Positions 44,763-55,051 are shown, counted from the first letter of the stretch. The stretch is DNA of 64,000 nt from Pseudomonas wayambapalatensis (GCA_014268975.2 CP077096.1:4501501-4565500); one strand, 5' to 3'. Numbers and translations: made by a program. The notes: a model not told the origin generated them from the sequence alone.

Positions 44763-47041
44763 CCCTGGGCTCCTCCGATCAACTCCACCACCGCATCCAG
44801 CAACGCATCGTCATGGAAGCTGGCCTTGGCCAAATAATAGTCGGCGCCGGCATCCAGTCCACGTCGGCGGTCCTCTTCCCGGTCCTTGTACGACACCACC
44901 ATCACCGGCAGCGATTGCAGGCGACTGTCGCGACGCACCAGGGTGACCAGTTCGATACCGTCCATGCGCGGCATGTCGATGTCGGTGATCAGCAGGTCGA
45001 AGTCTTCGCTGCGCAGGGCGTTCCAGCCATCCATGCCATCGACCGCCACCGCTACGTCGTATCCGCGCGTACCCAGCAGCTTGCGCTGGAGCTCGCGTAC
45101 CGTCAGCGAATCGTCGACCACCAGGATGCGCTTGCGCACCACACCCCGGCCCGCCCGTGCACCGCGATCGATACGCTCCAGGCGCCCGGTGCTCAACAGC
45201 TTGTCCACCGAGCGCAAGAGGTCTTCGACATCGATGATCAGCACCACCGAACCATCGTCGAGCAAGGCGCCAGAGGAAATGTCCTGGACCTTGCCCAGAC
45301 GCGGGTCGAGCGGCATCACCACCAGCACCCGCTCGCCGATCAGGCGCTCCACGGCCACGCCGTACAGTTGCTCGCGCTCACGAATGACCACCACGCGCAG
45401 GCTGTCCGCCTCGTCCTGCGCGGCCGGACGGTTGAGCAACTGGCTCGCGGCGACCAGGCCGATGTGGCGGTCCTCGTGCCAGAAGTGCTGGCGGCCTTCG
45501 ATCTGCACGATGGCCTCGGCCGGTACGTCGAGGGTGCGTTCGATATGCGCCAGCGGGAAGGCATAGGCTTCGCCACCGACCTCGACCACCAGGCTGCGCA
45601 CCACCGACAGGGTCAGCGGCACCTCCAGGTGGAAGCAGCAGCCCTGCCCTGCCACCTGAGTGAGCTCGATCGACCCGCGCAGTTCGCGCACCATGTGCTG
45701 CACCGCGTCCAGGCCGACCCCACGGCCAGACACCTCGGTGACCTGGTCACGCAGGCTGAAACCGGGCAGGAACAGGAAGGTGAGCAACTCGGCCTCGCTC
45801 ATCTGCGCCACGGTCTCGGCGGGCGACAGTGCCCGCTCGACGATGCTGCGGCGCAGGCGCTCAAGGTCGATACCCGCACCGTCGTCGCTCAGTTCGAGAA
45901 TCAGCAACCCGGCCTGATGCGACGCGCGCAGGCGCAGCGTGCCGTCACCGGGCTTGCCCGCCAGCAGGCGTCGCTCGGGCTGCTCGATGCCATGATCGAC
46001 AGCATTGCGCAGCAAGTGCGTGAGCGGCGCCTCGAGTTTTTCCAGCACATCACGGTCGACCTGAGTCTTCTCCCCCTCGATCAGCAGCCGCACCTGCTTG
46101 CCCAGGGAGCGCCCGAGGTCGCGCACCATGCGGCTCTGTCCGGTCAGCACATCGGCGAAGGGGCGCATCCGGCAGGCCAACGCAGTGTCGTACAGCAACT
46201 GCGCGCGCTGGCTCGCCTGCCAGCCGAATTCGTCGAGGTCGGCAGCCTGCTGCTGGAGGATCTGTTGGGTTTCGGCGAGCAGGCGCTGGGTCTGGGCCAG
46301 GGCGTCGAGCACTTCGGCGCTCTGGCCGCTGCCTTCGAGCTGGGTCTTGAGCCCGTCGAGGGCGCGCATACCCTGGCCATGCATGCGCTTGAGGCGCTGC
46401 AGGCTGGCGAGATAGGGCTTGAGCCGCTGGGTTTCCACCAACGACTTGCTCGACAGGTCGAGCAGACTGTTCAGGCGATCGGCGGTGACCCGCAGCACGC
46501 GCTCACCGCCTTCGCCTGTGCGCTTGCCGCTCCTGGGTGCGGGAGCAGGCTCCACTTCCGGCTCAGGCTCCACAGGCATCGCGGGCACTTCGGGCGGCAT
46601 CGCGAGAGGCAAAGGTTCAGCCGATGCGCCGGCAGCGTCCAGCGCAGGCGCCGAAGGGTCGAGCAACATGGCCATCTGTACCAGGAACGCCGGCACCGCC
46701 GCCTCGCCCTGGGTGTCCCCGGGCGTTGCGATGCGCATCAGCAGGTCAGTGCCCTGCAACAAGGCATCGATGTGTTCGGGGCGCAGCAACAGGCGCCGCT
46801 CCTGGGCCGCGACCAGGCAATCCTCCATGACATGGGCGACGCTGACACCGGCATCGATGCCGACGATACGCGCCGCGCCCTTGAGGGAGTGCGCCGCACG
46901 CATGCAGGCTTCCAACTGATCGCCCTGGGCCGGATTGCGCTCGAGGGCCAGCAGCCCGGCACTGAGCACTTGGGTCTGGGCCTCGGCCTCGAGACTGAAC
47001 AGCTCGAGCAACGATGCGTCGCGCATTTGCTCCGGGGTCAT
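44759..47041 (-). CDS. wspE: WspE hybrid CheA-type kinase/response regulator
   Basis: A 760-residue CheA-like hybrid. The Hpt domain has the phosphorylated His in AHSLKGAARIVG (about 50). P3 dimerisation and HATPase regions follow (HLLRNAVDHGIEQPE, DDGAGIDL, GRGVGLDAVQ), then a CheW-like domain (about 480-620) and a C-terminal receiver (ILVVDDSLTV; Asp in DLLITDIDMPRMDG, about 690). It phosphorylates WspR and WspF. It overlaps wspD by 4 bases. Confidence 0.94.
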   Translation of the reverse strand: MTPEQMRDASLLELFSLEAEAQTQVLSAGLLALERNPAQGDQLEACMRAAHSLKGAARIVGIDAGVSVAHVMEDCLVAAQERRLLLRPEHIDALLQGTDLLMRIATPGDTQGEAAVPAFLVQMAMLLDPSAPALDAAGASAEPLPLAMPPEVPAMPVEPEPEVEPAPAPRSGKRTGEGGERVLRVTADRLNSLLDLSSKSLVETQRLKPYLASLQRLKRMHGQGMRALDGLKTQLEGSGQSAEVLDALAQTQRLLAETQQILQQQAADLDEFGWQASQRAQLLYDTALACRMRPFADVLTGQSRMVRDLGRSLGKQVRLLIEGEKTQVDRDVLEKLEAPLTHLLRNAVDHGIEQPERRLLAGKPGDGTLRLRASHQAGLLILELSDDGAGIDLERLRRSIVERALSPAETVAQMSEAELLTFLFLPGFSLRDQVTEVSGRGVGLDAVQHMVRELRGSIELTQVAGQGCCFHLEVPLTLSVVRSLVVEVGGEAYAFPLAHIERTLDVPAEAIVQIEGRQHFWHEDRHIGLVAASQLLNRPAAQDEADSLRVVVIREREQLYGVAVERLIGERVLVVMPLDPRLGKVQDISSGALLDDGSVVLIIDVEDLLRSVDKLLSTGRLERIDRGARAGRGVVRKRILVVDDSLTVRELQRKLLGTRGYDVAVAVDGMDGWNALRSEDFDLLITDIDMPRMDGIELVTLVRRDSRLQSLPVMVVSYKDREEDRRRGLDAGADYYLAKASFHDDALLDAVVELIGGAQG

Positions 47042-47712
47042 GACAGGCTCCGCTTCACGGCAGACAGGAGGTGTTGGTCATCGAGTACGCGCACACTGCG
47101 GCCACGCCACTGCATCACCGCCAGTGTGAAATGGGCCGTGTCGTGCTCCTCGTGCAGGCGCGAAAGGTCCAGGCGATGGATGCCGTCGATCTCATCGACC
47201 GGCAATACCACCGGCCCACCTTCGGCAGCCAGGATCAACATCCGCGGCATCACCCGCCCACTGCGCTCCTGTGCTGGCGCCAGCTCCATGCCCAGCAGGT
47301 CAGGGAACGACAGGCACGGCACCAGCGCACCCCGCACGTTGGCGACCCCCTGCAGCATCCGCGAGCGCTGGTGCGGCAGCGAGTGAACGGCTTGCAGCGG
47401 CGCGATCTCCGCCAGGCAGGCAGTGGCCAGTGCCAGCCATTCCTCGCCCAGCCTGAACAGCAGCATGGAGCGACCGGCAGTGCCCTGCTCCACCTGCTCC
47501 ACCTGCGCCATCTCGACATGCTCGTCCTGCAGCAAGGTGTAGCGGTCGAGCAGGCGGGTAGCCGCAGCGGCATACACTTCGCAATTGCGGCAGTGGATGT
47601 GCCGGTCCAGCAGGGGGCATTGCTTGTCGCCATGGACACCGATGCGATTCCAGCAATCGTCGATATCGTCATGGTCCTGGGCGATCAGGTCCATCGAGTA
47701 GGCACCGCTCAT
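47038..47712 (-). CDS. wspD: WspD, CheW-like adaptor
   Basis: A 224-residue protein with an N-terminal Cys-containing segment (about 10-50) and a CheW domain (about 80-215; LLFRLGEEWLALATACLAEI, HSLPHQRS, VLPVDEIDG). It couples WspA to WspE together with WspB. The start overlaps the wspC stop by 4 bases. A later Met at 47694 is an alternative start. Confidence 0.9.
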   Translation of the reverse strand: MSGAYSMDLIAQDHDDIDDCWNRIGVHGDKQCPLLDRHIHCRNCEVYAAAATRLLDRYTLLQDEHVEMAQVEQVEQGTAGRSMLLFRLGEEWLALATACLAEIAPLQAVHSLPHQRSRMLQGVANVRGALVPCLSFPDLLGMELAPAQERSGRVMPRMLILAAEGGPVVLPVDEIDGIHRLDLSRLHEEHDTAHFTLAVMQWRGRSVRVLDDQHLLSAVKRSLS

Positions 47713-48980
47713 CGTTCAGACTCCCTGCCCGCCCGCGCCGCCCTTTCCTGCAGACGCCGTGCCCCTGTGACATCCCCCTGGGATGCCAGCAGCGTGGCCA
47801 GGTGCAGCAGTGCCTCGGTGTGCTGGGGCTCCAGGTACAGGGCCTTGCGGTAATGCTTGAGTGCTTCGCCGGCATCGCCCTGGGTATCGCTGAGCAGCCC
47901 CAGCCAGTAGTAGACCTGCGCCTTGGGCTCGAACAGACGCAAGTAGCGCTCGCAACTGGCGCGGGCCTGCTCGCTGGCCCCGGCATTGGCCTGACGGGCG
48001 ATGGCTGCCAGCAGTTCGGTTTCGTTCTCGTTCACGGTCGGCAACGCAACCGGCCTGGCGGGCGGGCGAGCAGCACGGGCCAGGGATGGCGCCAGCACGG
48101 GCATGGCGACAGGACGCGGCGCAGCTACCGGCGGGACGCTGGGTCGTGCCGGCGGCACCGGGCTGACCGGCGGCTGCACGCCGACCTGGTCCTGACGCAC
48201 ATAGGCGAACGACTGCGCGATGCCGATCGGCCGCATGCCCAGACGCGCCAGCAAGCTGCCCTCGGCCGGGCCGATGAACAGCACGCCATCGTCGTGGAGC
48301 AGTTGCTTGAGCACCTCGAAGACCCGCTGCTGGGTGGGTACGTCGAAATAGATCAGCAGGTTGCGGCAAAAGACAAAATCGTAGACCCCCTTGCGGCTGC
48401 GCAGGGCAGGATCGAGCACATTGCCAGGCTGCAGGCTGACCTGCTGACGCACGCGCTCATGCAAGCGGTAACTGTCATCGGCGCAGTCGAAATGCCGCTC
48501 ACGGAACGCCAGTTCACTGCCGCGGAACGAGTTGCGGCCATACACGGCCTGCTCGGCACGGGCGAGGGAACTGGGGCTGATGTCCATCCCATCGATGCGC
48601 ACGGCCGATGGCGGCAGACCCGAATCGAGCAGCGCCATGGAAATCGAATAGGGCTCCTCGCCGGTCGAGCACGGCAAGCTGAGGATACGCAGCGGCCGTG
48701 ATCCGGCCAGCTCGACCAGGCGTTTCCGAGCCAGCCCGACCAATGCCGTGAACGACTCGGGGTAACGGAAGAACCAGGTCTCGGGAACGATCACCGCCTC
48801 GATCAACGCCTGTTGCTCACCGGACGATTGCTGCAAGCGCAGCCAGTAATCGTCGAGGTCACGCGCGGCGAGTGCCACACATCGCTGGCGCAAGGCCCGC
48901 TCGACCATCGGCGCGCCCACCGACTCCACATCCAGGCCGATGCGCTCCTGCAGGAAGCGGAAGAAGCGTTGTTCGATCAT
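47709..48980 (-). CDS. wspC: WspC, CheR-like methyltransferase with TPR
   Basis: A 423-residue protein. The CheR methyltransferase domain covers about residues 1-265, with the SAM-binding ILSLPCSTGEEPYSIS (about 98-113) and VFCRNLLIYFD (about 203). A Pro/Ala-rich linker (about 270-315) leads to C-terminal TPR-like helices (about 320-415). It methylates WspA and opposes WspF. It overlaps wspB by 4 bases. Confidence 0.93.
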   Translation of the reverse strand: MIEQRFFRFLQERIGLDVESVGAPMVERALRQRCVALAARDLDDYWLRLQQSSGEQQALIEAVIVPETWFFRYPESFTALVGLARKRLVELAGSRPLRILSLPCSTGEEPYSISMALLDSGLPPSAVRIDGMDISPSSLARAEQAVYGRNSFRGSELAFRERHFDCADDSYRLHERVRQQVSLQPGNVLDPALRSRKGVYDFVFCRNLLIYFDVPTQQRVFEVLKQLLHDDGVLFIGPAEGSLLARLGMRPIGIAQSFAYVRQDQVGVQPPVSPVPPARPSVPPVAAPRPVAMPVLAPSLARAARPPARPVALPTVNENETELLAAIARQANAGASEQARASCERYLRLFEPKAQVYYWLGLLSDTQGDAGEALKHYRKALYLEPQHTEALLHLATLLASQGDVTGARRLQERAARAGRESER

Positions 48981-49486
48981 CCTGCCACCTGCGTGGATTG
49001 ATCAGGGAACAAGAGCAGGCGCACGGCATCGCTCAACAGGTCGTCGACCTGGATGCGCTGCAACAGCCCCTGTGCATCCTGTCGCACAGGCCCCAGGTAA
49101 CGCGCCTCGCCGTTGTCCACCCCGTAGGGCTGGAACTCGTCGGGTTGGCAACGCAAGGTGTTGGTCGCCTGCTCGAGCACCAGCCCCAGTTGCAGGTCAG
49201 CGCCATAACGCACCAGTACCAGGCGCGTACTGGTGCGCTGCGGCGCAGGCTCACCGAAGCTCAGGGACGACAGGTCGATGACCGGCACCAGCGCGCCACG
49301 ATGCCCGAGAATCCCGGCGACCCAGGCGGGTGCCTGGGCGATGGGCTTGAGCGGACGCAACGGCAGCACCTCTATCACCTCGCGCACATCCAGGGCAAAG
49401 CGCTGTCCGCCGATATGGAACAGCAGGTACAACACGCCCTTGGCTTCGGCCTGACGCTGATCACGCGGTTGCAGATCGTTCATCAC
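48977..49486 (-). CDS. wspB: WspB, CheW-like adaptor
   Basis: A 169-residue single CheW domain protein (LYLLFHIGGQRFALDVREVIEVLPL at about 19-43; GILGHRGALVPVIDLSSL at about 58-75). It is the second scaffold for the WspA-WspE complex. It starts 2 bases after the wspA stop, so it is translated from the same message. Confidence 0.92.
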   Translation of the reverse strand: MMNDLQPRDQRQAEAKGVLYLLFHIGGQRFALDVREVIEVLPLRPLKPIAQAPAWVAGILGHRGALVPVIDLSSLSFGEPAPQRTSTRLVLVRYGADLQLGLVLEQATNTLRCQPDEFQPYGVDNGEARYLGPVRQDAQGLLQRIQVDDLLSDAVRLLLFPDQSTQVAG

Positions 49487-49488
49487 CG

Positions 49489-51111
49489 TCAGACTTTGAA
49501 GCGCGACACACCGCCACGCAGCCCGGCAGCCACCTGGCTCAGTTCGTCGATGGCGAAACTGGCCTGGCGCAACGACTCGACCGTCTGCGTGCTGGCATCA
49601 CTGAGCTGAGCCAGCGCCTGGTTGATCTGCTCGGCGCCGGTGGCCTGTGCCTGCATGCCCTCATTGACCATCAGCACCCGTGGCGCCAGCGCTTGCACCT
49701 GATGAATGATCTGGCTGAGCTGCTCGCCGACCTGCTGCACCTCGAACATGCCACGGCGCACCTCCTCGGAGAACTTGTCCATGCCCATGACCCCAGCCGA
49801 CACTGCGGACTGGATCTCGCGCACCATCTGCTCGATGTCGTAGGTGGCCACTGCGGTCTGGTCGGCCAGGCGACGCACTTCGGTGGCCACCACGGCAAAA
49901 CCACGACCGTACTCGCCGGCTTTTTCCGCCTCGATGGCGGCGTTGAGCGACAGCAGGTTGGTCTGGTCGGCGACCTTGACGATGGTCACCACCACCTGGT
50001 TGATGTTGCTGGCCTTCTCGTTGAGGATGCCCAGCTTGGCGTTGACCAGGTCGGCGGCGCCCATCACCTGGTGCATGGTTTCCTCCATGCGCGCCAGGCC
50101 TTGCTGGCCGGAGCCGGCAAGGCTCGAAGCCTGGTCGGCGGCACTGGTCACCTCGGTCATGGTGCGCACCAGGTCACGCGAGGTCGCGGCGATCTCGCGC
50201 GAGGTGGCGCCGATTTCCGTGGTGGTTGCCGCGGTTTCGGTGGCGGTGGCCTGCTGCTGCTTGGAGGTGGCGGCGATCTCGGTGACGGAGGTGGTCACCT
50301 GCACCGATGAGCGCTGGGCCTGGGCCACCAGGTTGGCAAGTGCCTCGCCCATTTCATTGAAGCCGTTCTCGATGGCGCCGAACTCATCCTTGCGGTCCAG
50401 GTTCAGGCGCGCACTGAGGTCACCCGAGCGCAGCTTGTCGAGGGCGTGCACGATGCGTTGCATGGGTGCGCTGATGGCGCGCATCAGCAGCAGGCCGCAG
50501 ATGCCGGCGGCGACGATCGCCAGGATCAGCGAAACGATCATGCTGCCCTTGGCGGTGGCCACGGCGCTGACGATCTCGCGGGTGGCGGCATTGGCGGATT
50601 CGGTATTGCGGTCGATCACCGTGTTCAGGTGCTTGCGCCCAGCGGTCCAGGCCGGTGTCAGCACTTCGGCGATCAGACGCTCGGCTTCGGGGTAGTTCTT
50701 CTCGCGGTAGGCTGCCAGGACCTGGTCGACCACCTTGACGTAATCCTCCTCGAGGCGCACGAAGGTGTCGAAGGATGCCTGGTCCTGCGCATCCTGGATC
50801 GTGCCCTGGTAGTTGGTCATCTGCGCCCTGAGTCGGTCGTGGAAACCCTTGAACAGTTCGATATCGGCAGAGGTCAGTTCGCGATGATCGGACAAGCCGA
50901 CCAACTGCTGGCTGGCGACGTAGCTGTCGACCCAGGCGCTGCGGATCATCGAGCTGTAGTAGATCCCCGGAATGCTGTCCGTACCCACTGCCTGCTCACT
51001 GGCTTCGATGGTCACCAGGCGTGAATACGCCGCGACGATCATCAACAGCATGATGGCGATGATCACGGCGAAACTTGCCAGGATCCGTTGGCGCAAGGTC
51101 CAGTTCTTCAC
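49489..51111 (-). CDS. wspA: WspA, methyl-accepting chemotaxis-type surface sensor
   Basis: A 540-residue transducer with two membrane helices (about 10-30 and 190-212), a four-helix periplasmic domain, HAMP (about 213-265) and a cytoplasmic coiled-coil signalling domain. The tip hairpin is near residue 395 (VADQTNLLSLNAAIEAEKAGEYGRGFAVVA region). It senses surface contact or membrane stress and activates WspE. It is the first gene of the seven-gene wsp operon. Confidence 0.95.
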   Translation of the reverse strand: MKNWTLRQRILASFAVIIAIMLLMIVAAYSRLVTIEASEQAVGTDSIPGIYYSSMIRSAWVDSYVASQQLVGLSDHRELTSADIELFKGFHDRLRAQMTNYQGTIQDAQDQASFDTFVRLEEDYVKVVDQVLAAYREKNYPEAERLIAEVLTPAWTAGRKHLNTVIDRNTESANAATREIVSAVATAKGSMIVSLILAIVAAGICGLLLMRAISAPMQRIVHALDKLRSGDLSARLNLDRKDEFGAIENGFNEMGEALANLVAQAQRSSVQVTTSVTEIAATSKQQQATATETAATTTEIGATSREIAATSRDLVRTMTEVTSAADQASSLAGSGQQGLARMEETMHQVMGAADLVNAKLGILNEKASNINQVVVTIVKVADQTNLLSLNAAIEAEKAGEYGRGFAVVATEVRRLADQTAVATYDIEQMVREIQSAVSAGVMGMDKFSEEVRRGMFEVQQVGEQLSQIIHQVQALAPRVLMVNEGMQAQATGAEQINQALAQLSDASTQTVESLRQASFAIDELSQVAAGLRGGVSRFKV

Positions 51112-51237
51112 AATCAGCCCTCAGGAGTTCTTCACGAGCGGGAAAATCGTCGAAGTATAGCCTAGCCGCCAGGCGCTTTATCGGTTGAATTGCGGAGTAT
51201 TCAGGCATCCCTGCCGATTAAATGGCCAATCGCCACC

Positions 51238-51963
51238 TCACTGCGCTGCAGCGTCCCGCACCTGGCGCTCCAGTTCCTCGCGCAAGTTCGGGTCCAGGCG
51301 CAACTGACGGGCCAGTTCGTCAAGGTAGGCGCGCTCCATGAAGTGCTCCTGATCGACCATCATTACACTGGCCAGGTACATCTCCGCGGCCATTTCAGGC
51401 GTCTGCGCGGCACGGGCCACTTCGGCAGGGTCGAGCGGCTTGTTCAGCTCGGCATGCAGCCAGGCCTGTAGCTCGCGATCGTTGTCCAGGCGCACGAATT
51501 CGCCTTCGATCAGTTCACGCTCGCGCTCGTCGATATGGCCATCGGACTTGGCCGCCGCCACCAGCGCCTTGAGCACCGCCTGGCTGTGTTGCTCGGCCTG
51601 GGCCGGCGGCAGGCGATCGAGGGTCTGTGGCTCCTGCGCCGCAGCCTGGCCCTGGCGCGCCTGCCAGTTGCCATAGGCTTTGTAGGCAAGCACGCCAAGC
51701 GCAGCGAGGCCACCATAGGTAAGTGCCTTGCCACCGTACTTGCGCGCCTTCTTGCTGCCCAGCAGCAGGCCCATGGCCCCGGCCGCCAGCGCCCCGCCTC
51801 CGGCACCGGAAAGCAGGCCGCCAAGGCCTGCCCCCTTGCCCTGGCCACCCCCGAGCAGGTCGCCAATACCGGGCACCTTGCCCGCCCCGCCCTTGCCCTG
51901 CTGGTTCTGCAGCAGCGACTGGCCGGACTTGAGCAATTGATCGAGCAGACCACGGGTGTTCAT
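51238..51963 (-). CDS. DUF533/TerB-like protein
   Basis: A 241-residue protein. A Gly/Ala/Leu-rich N-terminal half (about 20-90) contains a membrane-like segment (LTYGGLAALGVLAYKAYGNW). The C-terminal half (about 120-235) is an all-helical TerB-like DUF533 domain (ALVAAAKSDGHIDERERELIEGE). Related YebE-type proteins are envelope-stress linked; the role here is unknown. It is downstream of wspA on the same strand with a 126-base gap. Confidence 0.85.
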   Translation of the reverse strand: MNTRGLLDQLLKSGQSLLQNQQGKGGAGKVPGIGDLLGGGQGKGAGLGGLLSGAGGGALAAGAMGLLLGSKKARKYGGKALTYGGLAALGVLAYKAYGNWQARQGQAAAQEPQTLDRLPPAQAEQHSQAVLKALVAAAKSDGHIDERERELIEGEFVRLDNDRELQAWLHAELNKPLDPAEVARAAQTPEMAAEMYLASVMMVDQEHFMERAYLDELARQLRLDPNLREELERQVRDAAAQ

Positions 51964-52085
51964 CTGGATGACTCCTGGACGGATAGGGAAGCTCCAGATT
52001 AGGCCCGCAGCCTGAATTCTCGCTTAATGCATTTGCTTCGGGATGTTGCATTAGTCTCGTCGAGCGTTTCCACCGTGCGGATCTG

Positions 52086-53192
52086 TCAATCCCGCAAGTC
52101 CGACTCATGAATCGGGTTGGCCCGGCTGGTCGCACGCTGGTACTGCGCAGGCCAGGTTGCCTTGTTGCCACCCAGGTCATCATCGGCATGCAGCGGCCAG
52201 TAGGGGTCGCGCAGCAGTTCGCGGGCGAGGAAGATCACATCGGCCTGACCGGTACGCAGGATGTGCTCGGCCTGGGCGGGTTCGGTGATCATGCCCACGG
52301 TGCCGGTGGCAATTTCCGACTCTTTGCGTACGCGCTCGGCGAAGCGAGTCTGGTAACCCGGGCCGGTGGGGATCTCGGCATTGACCGAGGTACCGCCCGA
52401 GGACACGTCGATCAGGTCGACCCCCAGCGCCCTCAGACGACGCGCCAGCTCGACCGTTTCGTCGGGGTTCCAGCCATCTTCGACCCAGTCGGTGGCCGAG
52501 ACCCGCACGAACAGCGGCAACTCCTGCGGCCACACCTTACGTACGGCCTCGGTCACCTGAAGCGTCAGACGAATACGGTTCTCGAAGCAGCTGCCGTACT
52601 CGTCACGCCGCTGGTTGCTCAGAGGTGAGAGGAACTGATGCAGCAGGTAGCCGTGGGCCGCATGGATTTCGACGACCTTGAACCCGGCCGTCTTCGCACG
52701 CTCGGCGGCCTGGACGAAGGCCTGGACGACGCCCTGGATTTCATCGTGGCTCAGCTCGCGCGGCGGCGTATGCTCCGGGTCGAAGGCGATCTTCGAAGGC
52801 CCGACCGGCTGCCAGCCGCCGTCCTCGATCTTGACACTACCGTGTTTGCCCAGCCAGGGACGATGGGTGCTGGCCTTGCGCCCGGCATGCGCCAGCTGGA
52901 TGCCCGGGACGGCGCCCTGGGAGGTGATGAAGCGGGTGATACGTTGCAGCGGGGCGATCTGGTCGTCGTTCCACAACCCGAGATCTTCGGCAGTGATTCT
53001 TCCATCGGCAGTGACAGCCACCGCTTCGGTGATCACCAGCCCGGCGCCACCGACGGCGCGACTGCCCAGGTGGACCAGATGCCAGTCGTTGGCCAGGCCA
53101 TCGACGCTCGAGTACTGGCACATTGGTGATACCGCAATGCGATTGGGCAGGGTCAGCTGACGCAGGGTATACGGCTCAAGCAGCAGGCTCAT
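52086..53192 (-). CDS. Old yellow enzyme-family NADH:flavin oxidoreductase (YqjM/XenA type)
   Basis: A 368-residue FMN-dependent ene reductase. The Cys of the YqjM class is in ISPMCQYSSVDG-like sequence near residue 24, the paired catalytic His residues are in IQLAHAGRKAS and EIHAAHGYLLHQFLSP, and the late GMITEPAQAEHIL region carries FMN contacts. It reduces activated alkenes and sometimes nitro compounds. GGAGG lies 7 bases before the ATG at 53192; an upstream ATG at 53216 is rejected. Several paralogues exist in P. putida, so I give no symbol. Confidence 0.88.
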   Translation of the reverse strand: MSLLLEPYTLRQLTLPNRIAVSPMCQYSSVDGLANDWHLVHLGSRAVGGAGLVITEAVAVTADGRITAEDLGLWNDDQIAPLQRITRFITSQGAVPGIQLAHAGRKASTHRPWLGKHGSVKIEDGGWQPVGPSKIAFDPEHTPPRELSHDEIQGVVQAFVQAAERAKTAGFKVVEIHAAHGYLLHQFLSPLSNQRRDEYGSCFENRIRLTLQVTEAVRKVWPQELPLFVRVSATDWVEDGWNPDETVELARRLRALGVDLIDVSSGGTSVNAEIPTGPGYQTRFAERVRKESEIATGTVGMITEPAQAEHILRTGQADVIFLARELLRDPYWPLHADDDLGGNKATWPAQYQRATSRANPIHESDLRD

Positions 53193-53341
53193 GAGGGGAC
53201 CTCCCAAGGACTCCAATGGTCATCCGACCCGGACACTCGTGTGCGGCCGTGGCCCGGTACCGGTCTTTGTTGAGACTAGACCAGATTACCTTGGGGGGAA
53301 GTTCCGCCGGATGGACGCCCCGCGCTGACACCTGCCCCGTG

Positions 53342-55051
53342 TCAGCGCGGCTCCATGTGCGCGATCATCAACTGCACGCTTTCATTGCCGCGAAACTCGT
53401 TCACATCGAGCTTGTAGGCCACCTCCACCCAACGCACTGTCGGATTGGGCCAGATTTCGCGGTCGATGCCGAAGGCGATCCCATCAAGTTTCACCGAGCC
53501 GCACTCGCTCTTGAGCACCACTTTCAAATGCCGCTCCCCTACCACGCGCTGTTCGACCAACTGGAACACGCCATGGAACAGCGGCTCGGGAAAATGCTGC
53601 CCCCAAGGGCCGGCATTGCGCAGGGCACGAGCCAGGTCCAGATGGAATTCCTCGACCGCCAGGGTGCCATCGGACAGCAGGCGCCCGGTCAGGTCGTCCT
53701 CGCACAACTGGCGCCGCACCTCTTCGTCGAACGCATCGGCAAAGGCCTGGAAGTTGGCCTCCGGTAGCGACAAGCCTGCGGCCATGGCATGGCCGCCGAA
53801 CTTGCTGATCAGGTGCGGGTGGCGCGCGGCCACGGCATCCAGCGCATCACGGATATGGAAGCCCGGCACCGAACGCGCCGACCCCTTGAGCATACCCTCG
53901 CCCGCATCGGCAAAGGCAATGGTCGGCCGGTGGTAGCGCTCCTTCAGGCGCGAGGCGAGGATGCCGATCACACCTTGGTGCCAGTCGGCGTCGAACAGGC
54001 ACAGGCCATAGGGCATGGACTCGACCGGCAAGTCCTTGAGCTGGGCAAGGGCTTCACGCTGCATGCCCTGCTCGATGGACTTGCGATCCTGGTTGAGCCC
54101 GTCCAGTTGCCCGGCCATGTCGAGCGCCACGGCGGCGTCTTCGCACAGCAGGCATTCGATGCCCAGGCTCATGTCGTCCAGCCGACCGGCGGCATTGAGC
54201 CGTGGTCCGAGGATGAAACCCAGGTCGGTCGAGGTGATGCGCCGGTGATCGCGGCGCGCCACTTCGAGAATTGCCTTCAGCCCGGGGCGAGCGCGCCCGG
54301 CACGAATGCGCTCGAGGCCCTGGTGCACGAGGATACGGTTGTTGGCGTCCAGCGGCACCACGTCGGCGACACTGCCCAGCGCCACCAGATCGAGCAGTTC
54401 GCCGATGTTCGGCTGGGCTTGCGTCTCATAGCGGCCAAGGCTGCGCAGGCGGGCACGCAGGGCCATCAGCACGTAGAAGATCACCCCCACGCCAGCCAGC
54501 GACTTGCTGGGGAAGGTACAGCCTGGCTGGTTCGGGTTGACGATCGCATCGGCGTCGGGCAACTGCTCGCCAGGCAGGTGGTGGTCGGTGACCAGGACCT
54601 TGAGCCCGGCCGCCTTGGCCGCCGCCACGCCATCGACGCTGGAGATACCGTTATCGACAGTGATCAGCAGCTGTGGCTGACGCTGCAATGCCACCTGCAC
54701 GATCTCGGGGGTCAGGCCATAGCCGTACTCGAAGCGATTGGGCACCAGGTAATCCACATGGGCCGCACCCAGCAGTCGCAGCCCCAGCACACCCACGGTG
54801 CTGGCGGTGGCGCCATCGGCGTCGAAGTCGCCAACGATCAGGATGCGCTGACGCAGGTCCAGGGCCTCGACCAACAGGTCGACGGCCGCCTCGATTCCTT
54901 TAAGTTGCTGGTACGGCAACAGGCGCGCCAGGCTCTTGTCCAGCTCGGACTCGCTCTGCACGCCGCGCGCGGCATACAGGCGGGTCAACAGGGGCGGCAG
55001 GTTACCGAGGAAGGGCAATGCCGATGGCAGGGGGCGGGGTTCGATACGCAT
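53342..55051 (-). CDS. recJ: Single-stranded-DNA exonuclease RecJ
   Basis: A 569-residue 5'-3' exonuclease of the DHH phosphoesterase superfamily. Metal motifs are visible: VGDFDADGATA (about 77-87), LITVDNGIS (about 129), VTDHHLPGEQLPDADAIVNP (about 153-172), and the DHHA1 region with SKFGGHAMAAGL (about 415). It acts in mismatch repair, RecF recombination and base excision repair. Confidence 0.95.
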   Translation of the reverse strand: MRIEPRPLPSALPFLGNLPPLLTRLYAARGVQSESELDKSLARLLPYQQLKGIEAAVDLLVEALDLRQRILIVGDFDADGATASTVGVLGLRLLGAAHVDYLVPNRFEYGYGLTPEIVQVALQRQPQLLITVDNGISSVDGVAAAKAAGLKVLVTDHHLPGEQLPDADAIVNPNQPGCTFPSKSLAGVGVIFYVLMALRARLRSLGRYETQAQPNIGELLDLVALGSVADVVPLDANNRILVHQGLERIRAGRARPGLKAILEVARRDHRRITSTDLGFILGPRLNAAGRLDDMSLGIECLLCEDAAVALDMAGQLDGLNQDRKSIEQGMQREALAQLKDLPVESMPYGLCLFDADWHQGVIGILASRLKERYHRPTIAFADAGEGMLKGSARSVPGFHIRDALDAVAARHPHLISKFGGHAMAAGLSLPEANFQAFADAFDEEVRRQLCEDDLTGRLLSDGTLAVEEFHLDLARALRNAGPWGQHFPEPLFHGVFQLVEQRVVGERHLKVVLKSECGSVKLDGIAFGIDREIWPNPTVRWVEVAYKLDVNEFRGNESVQLMIAHMEPR

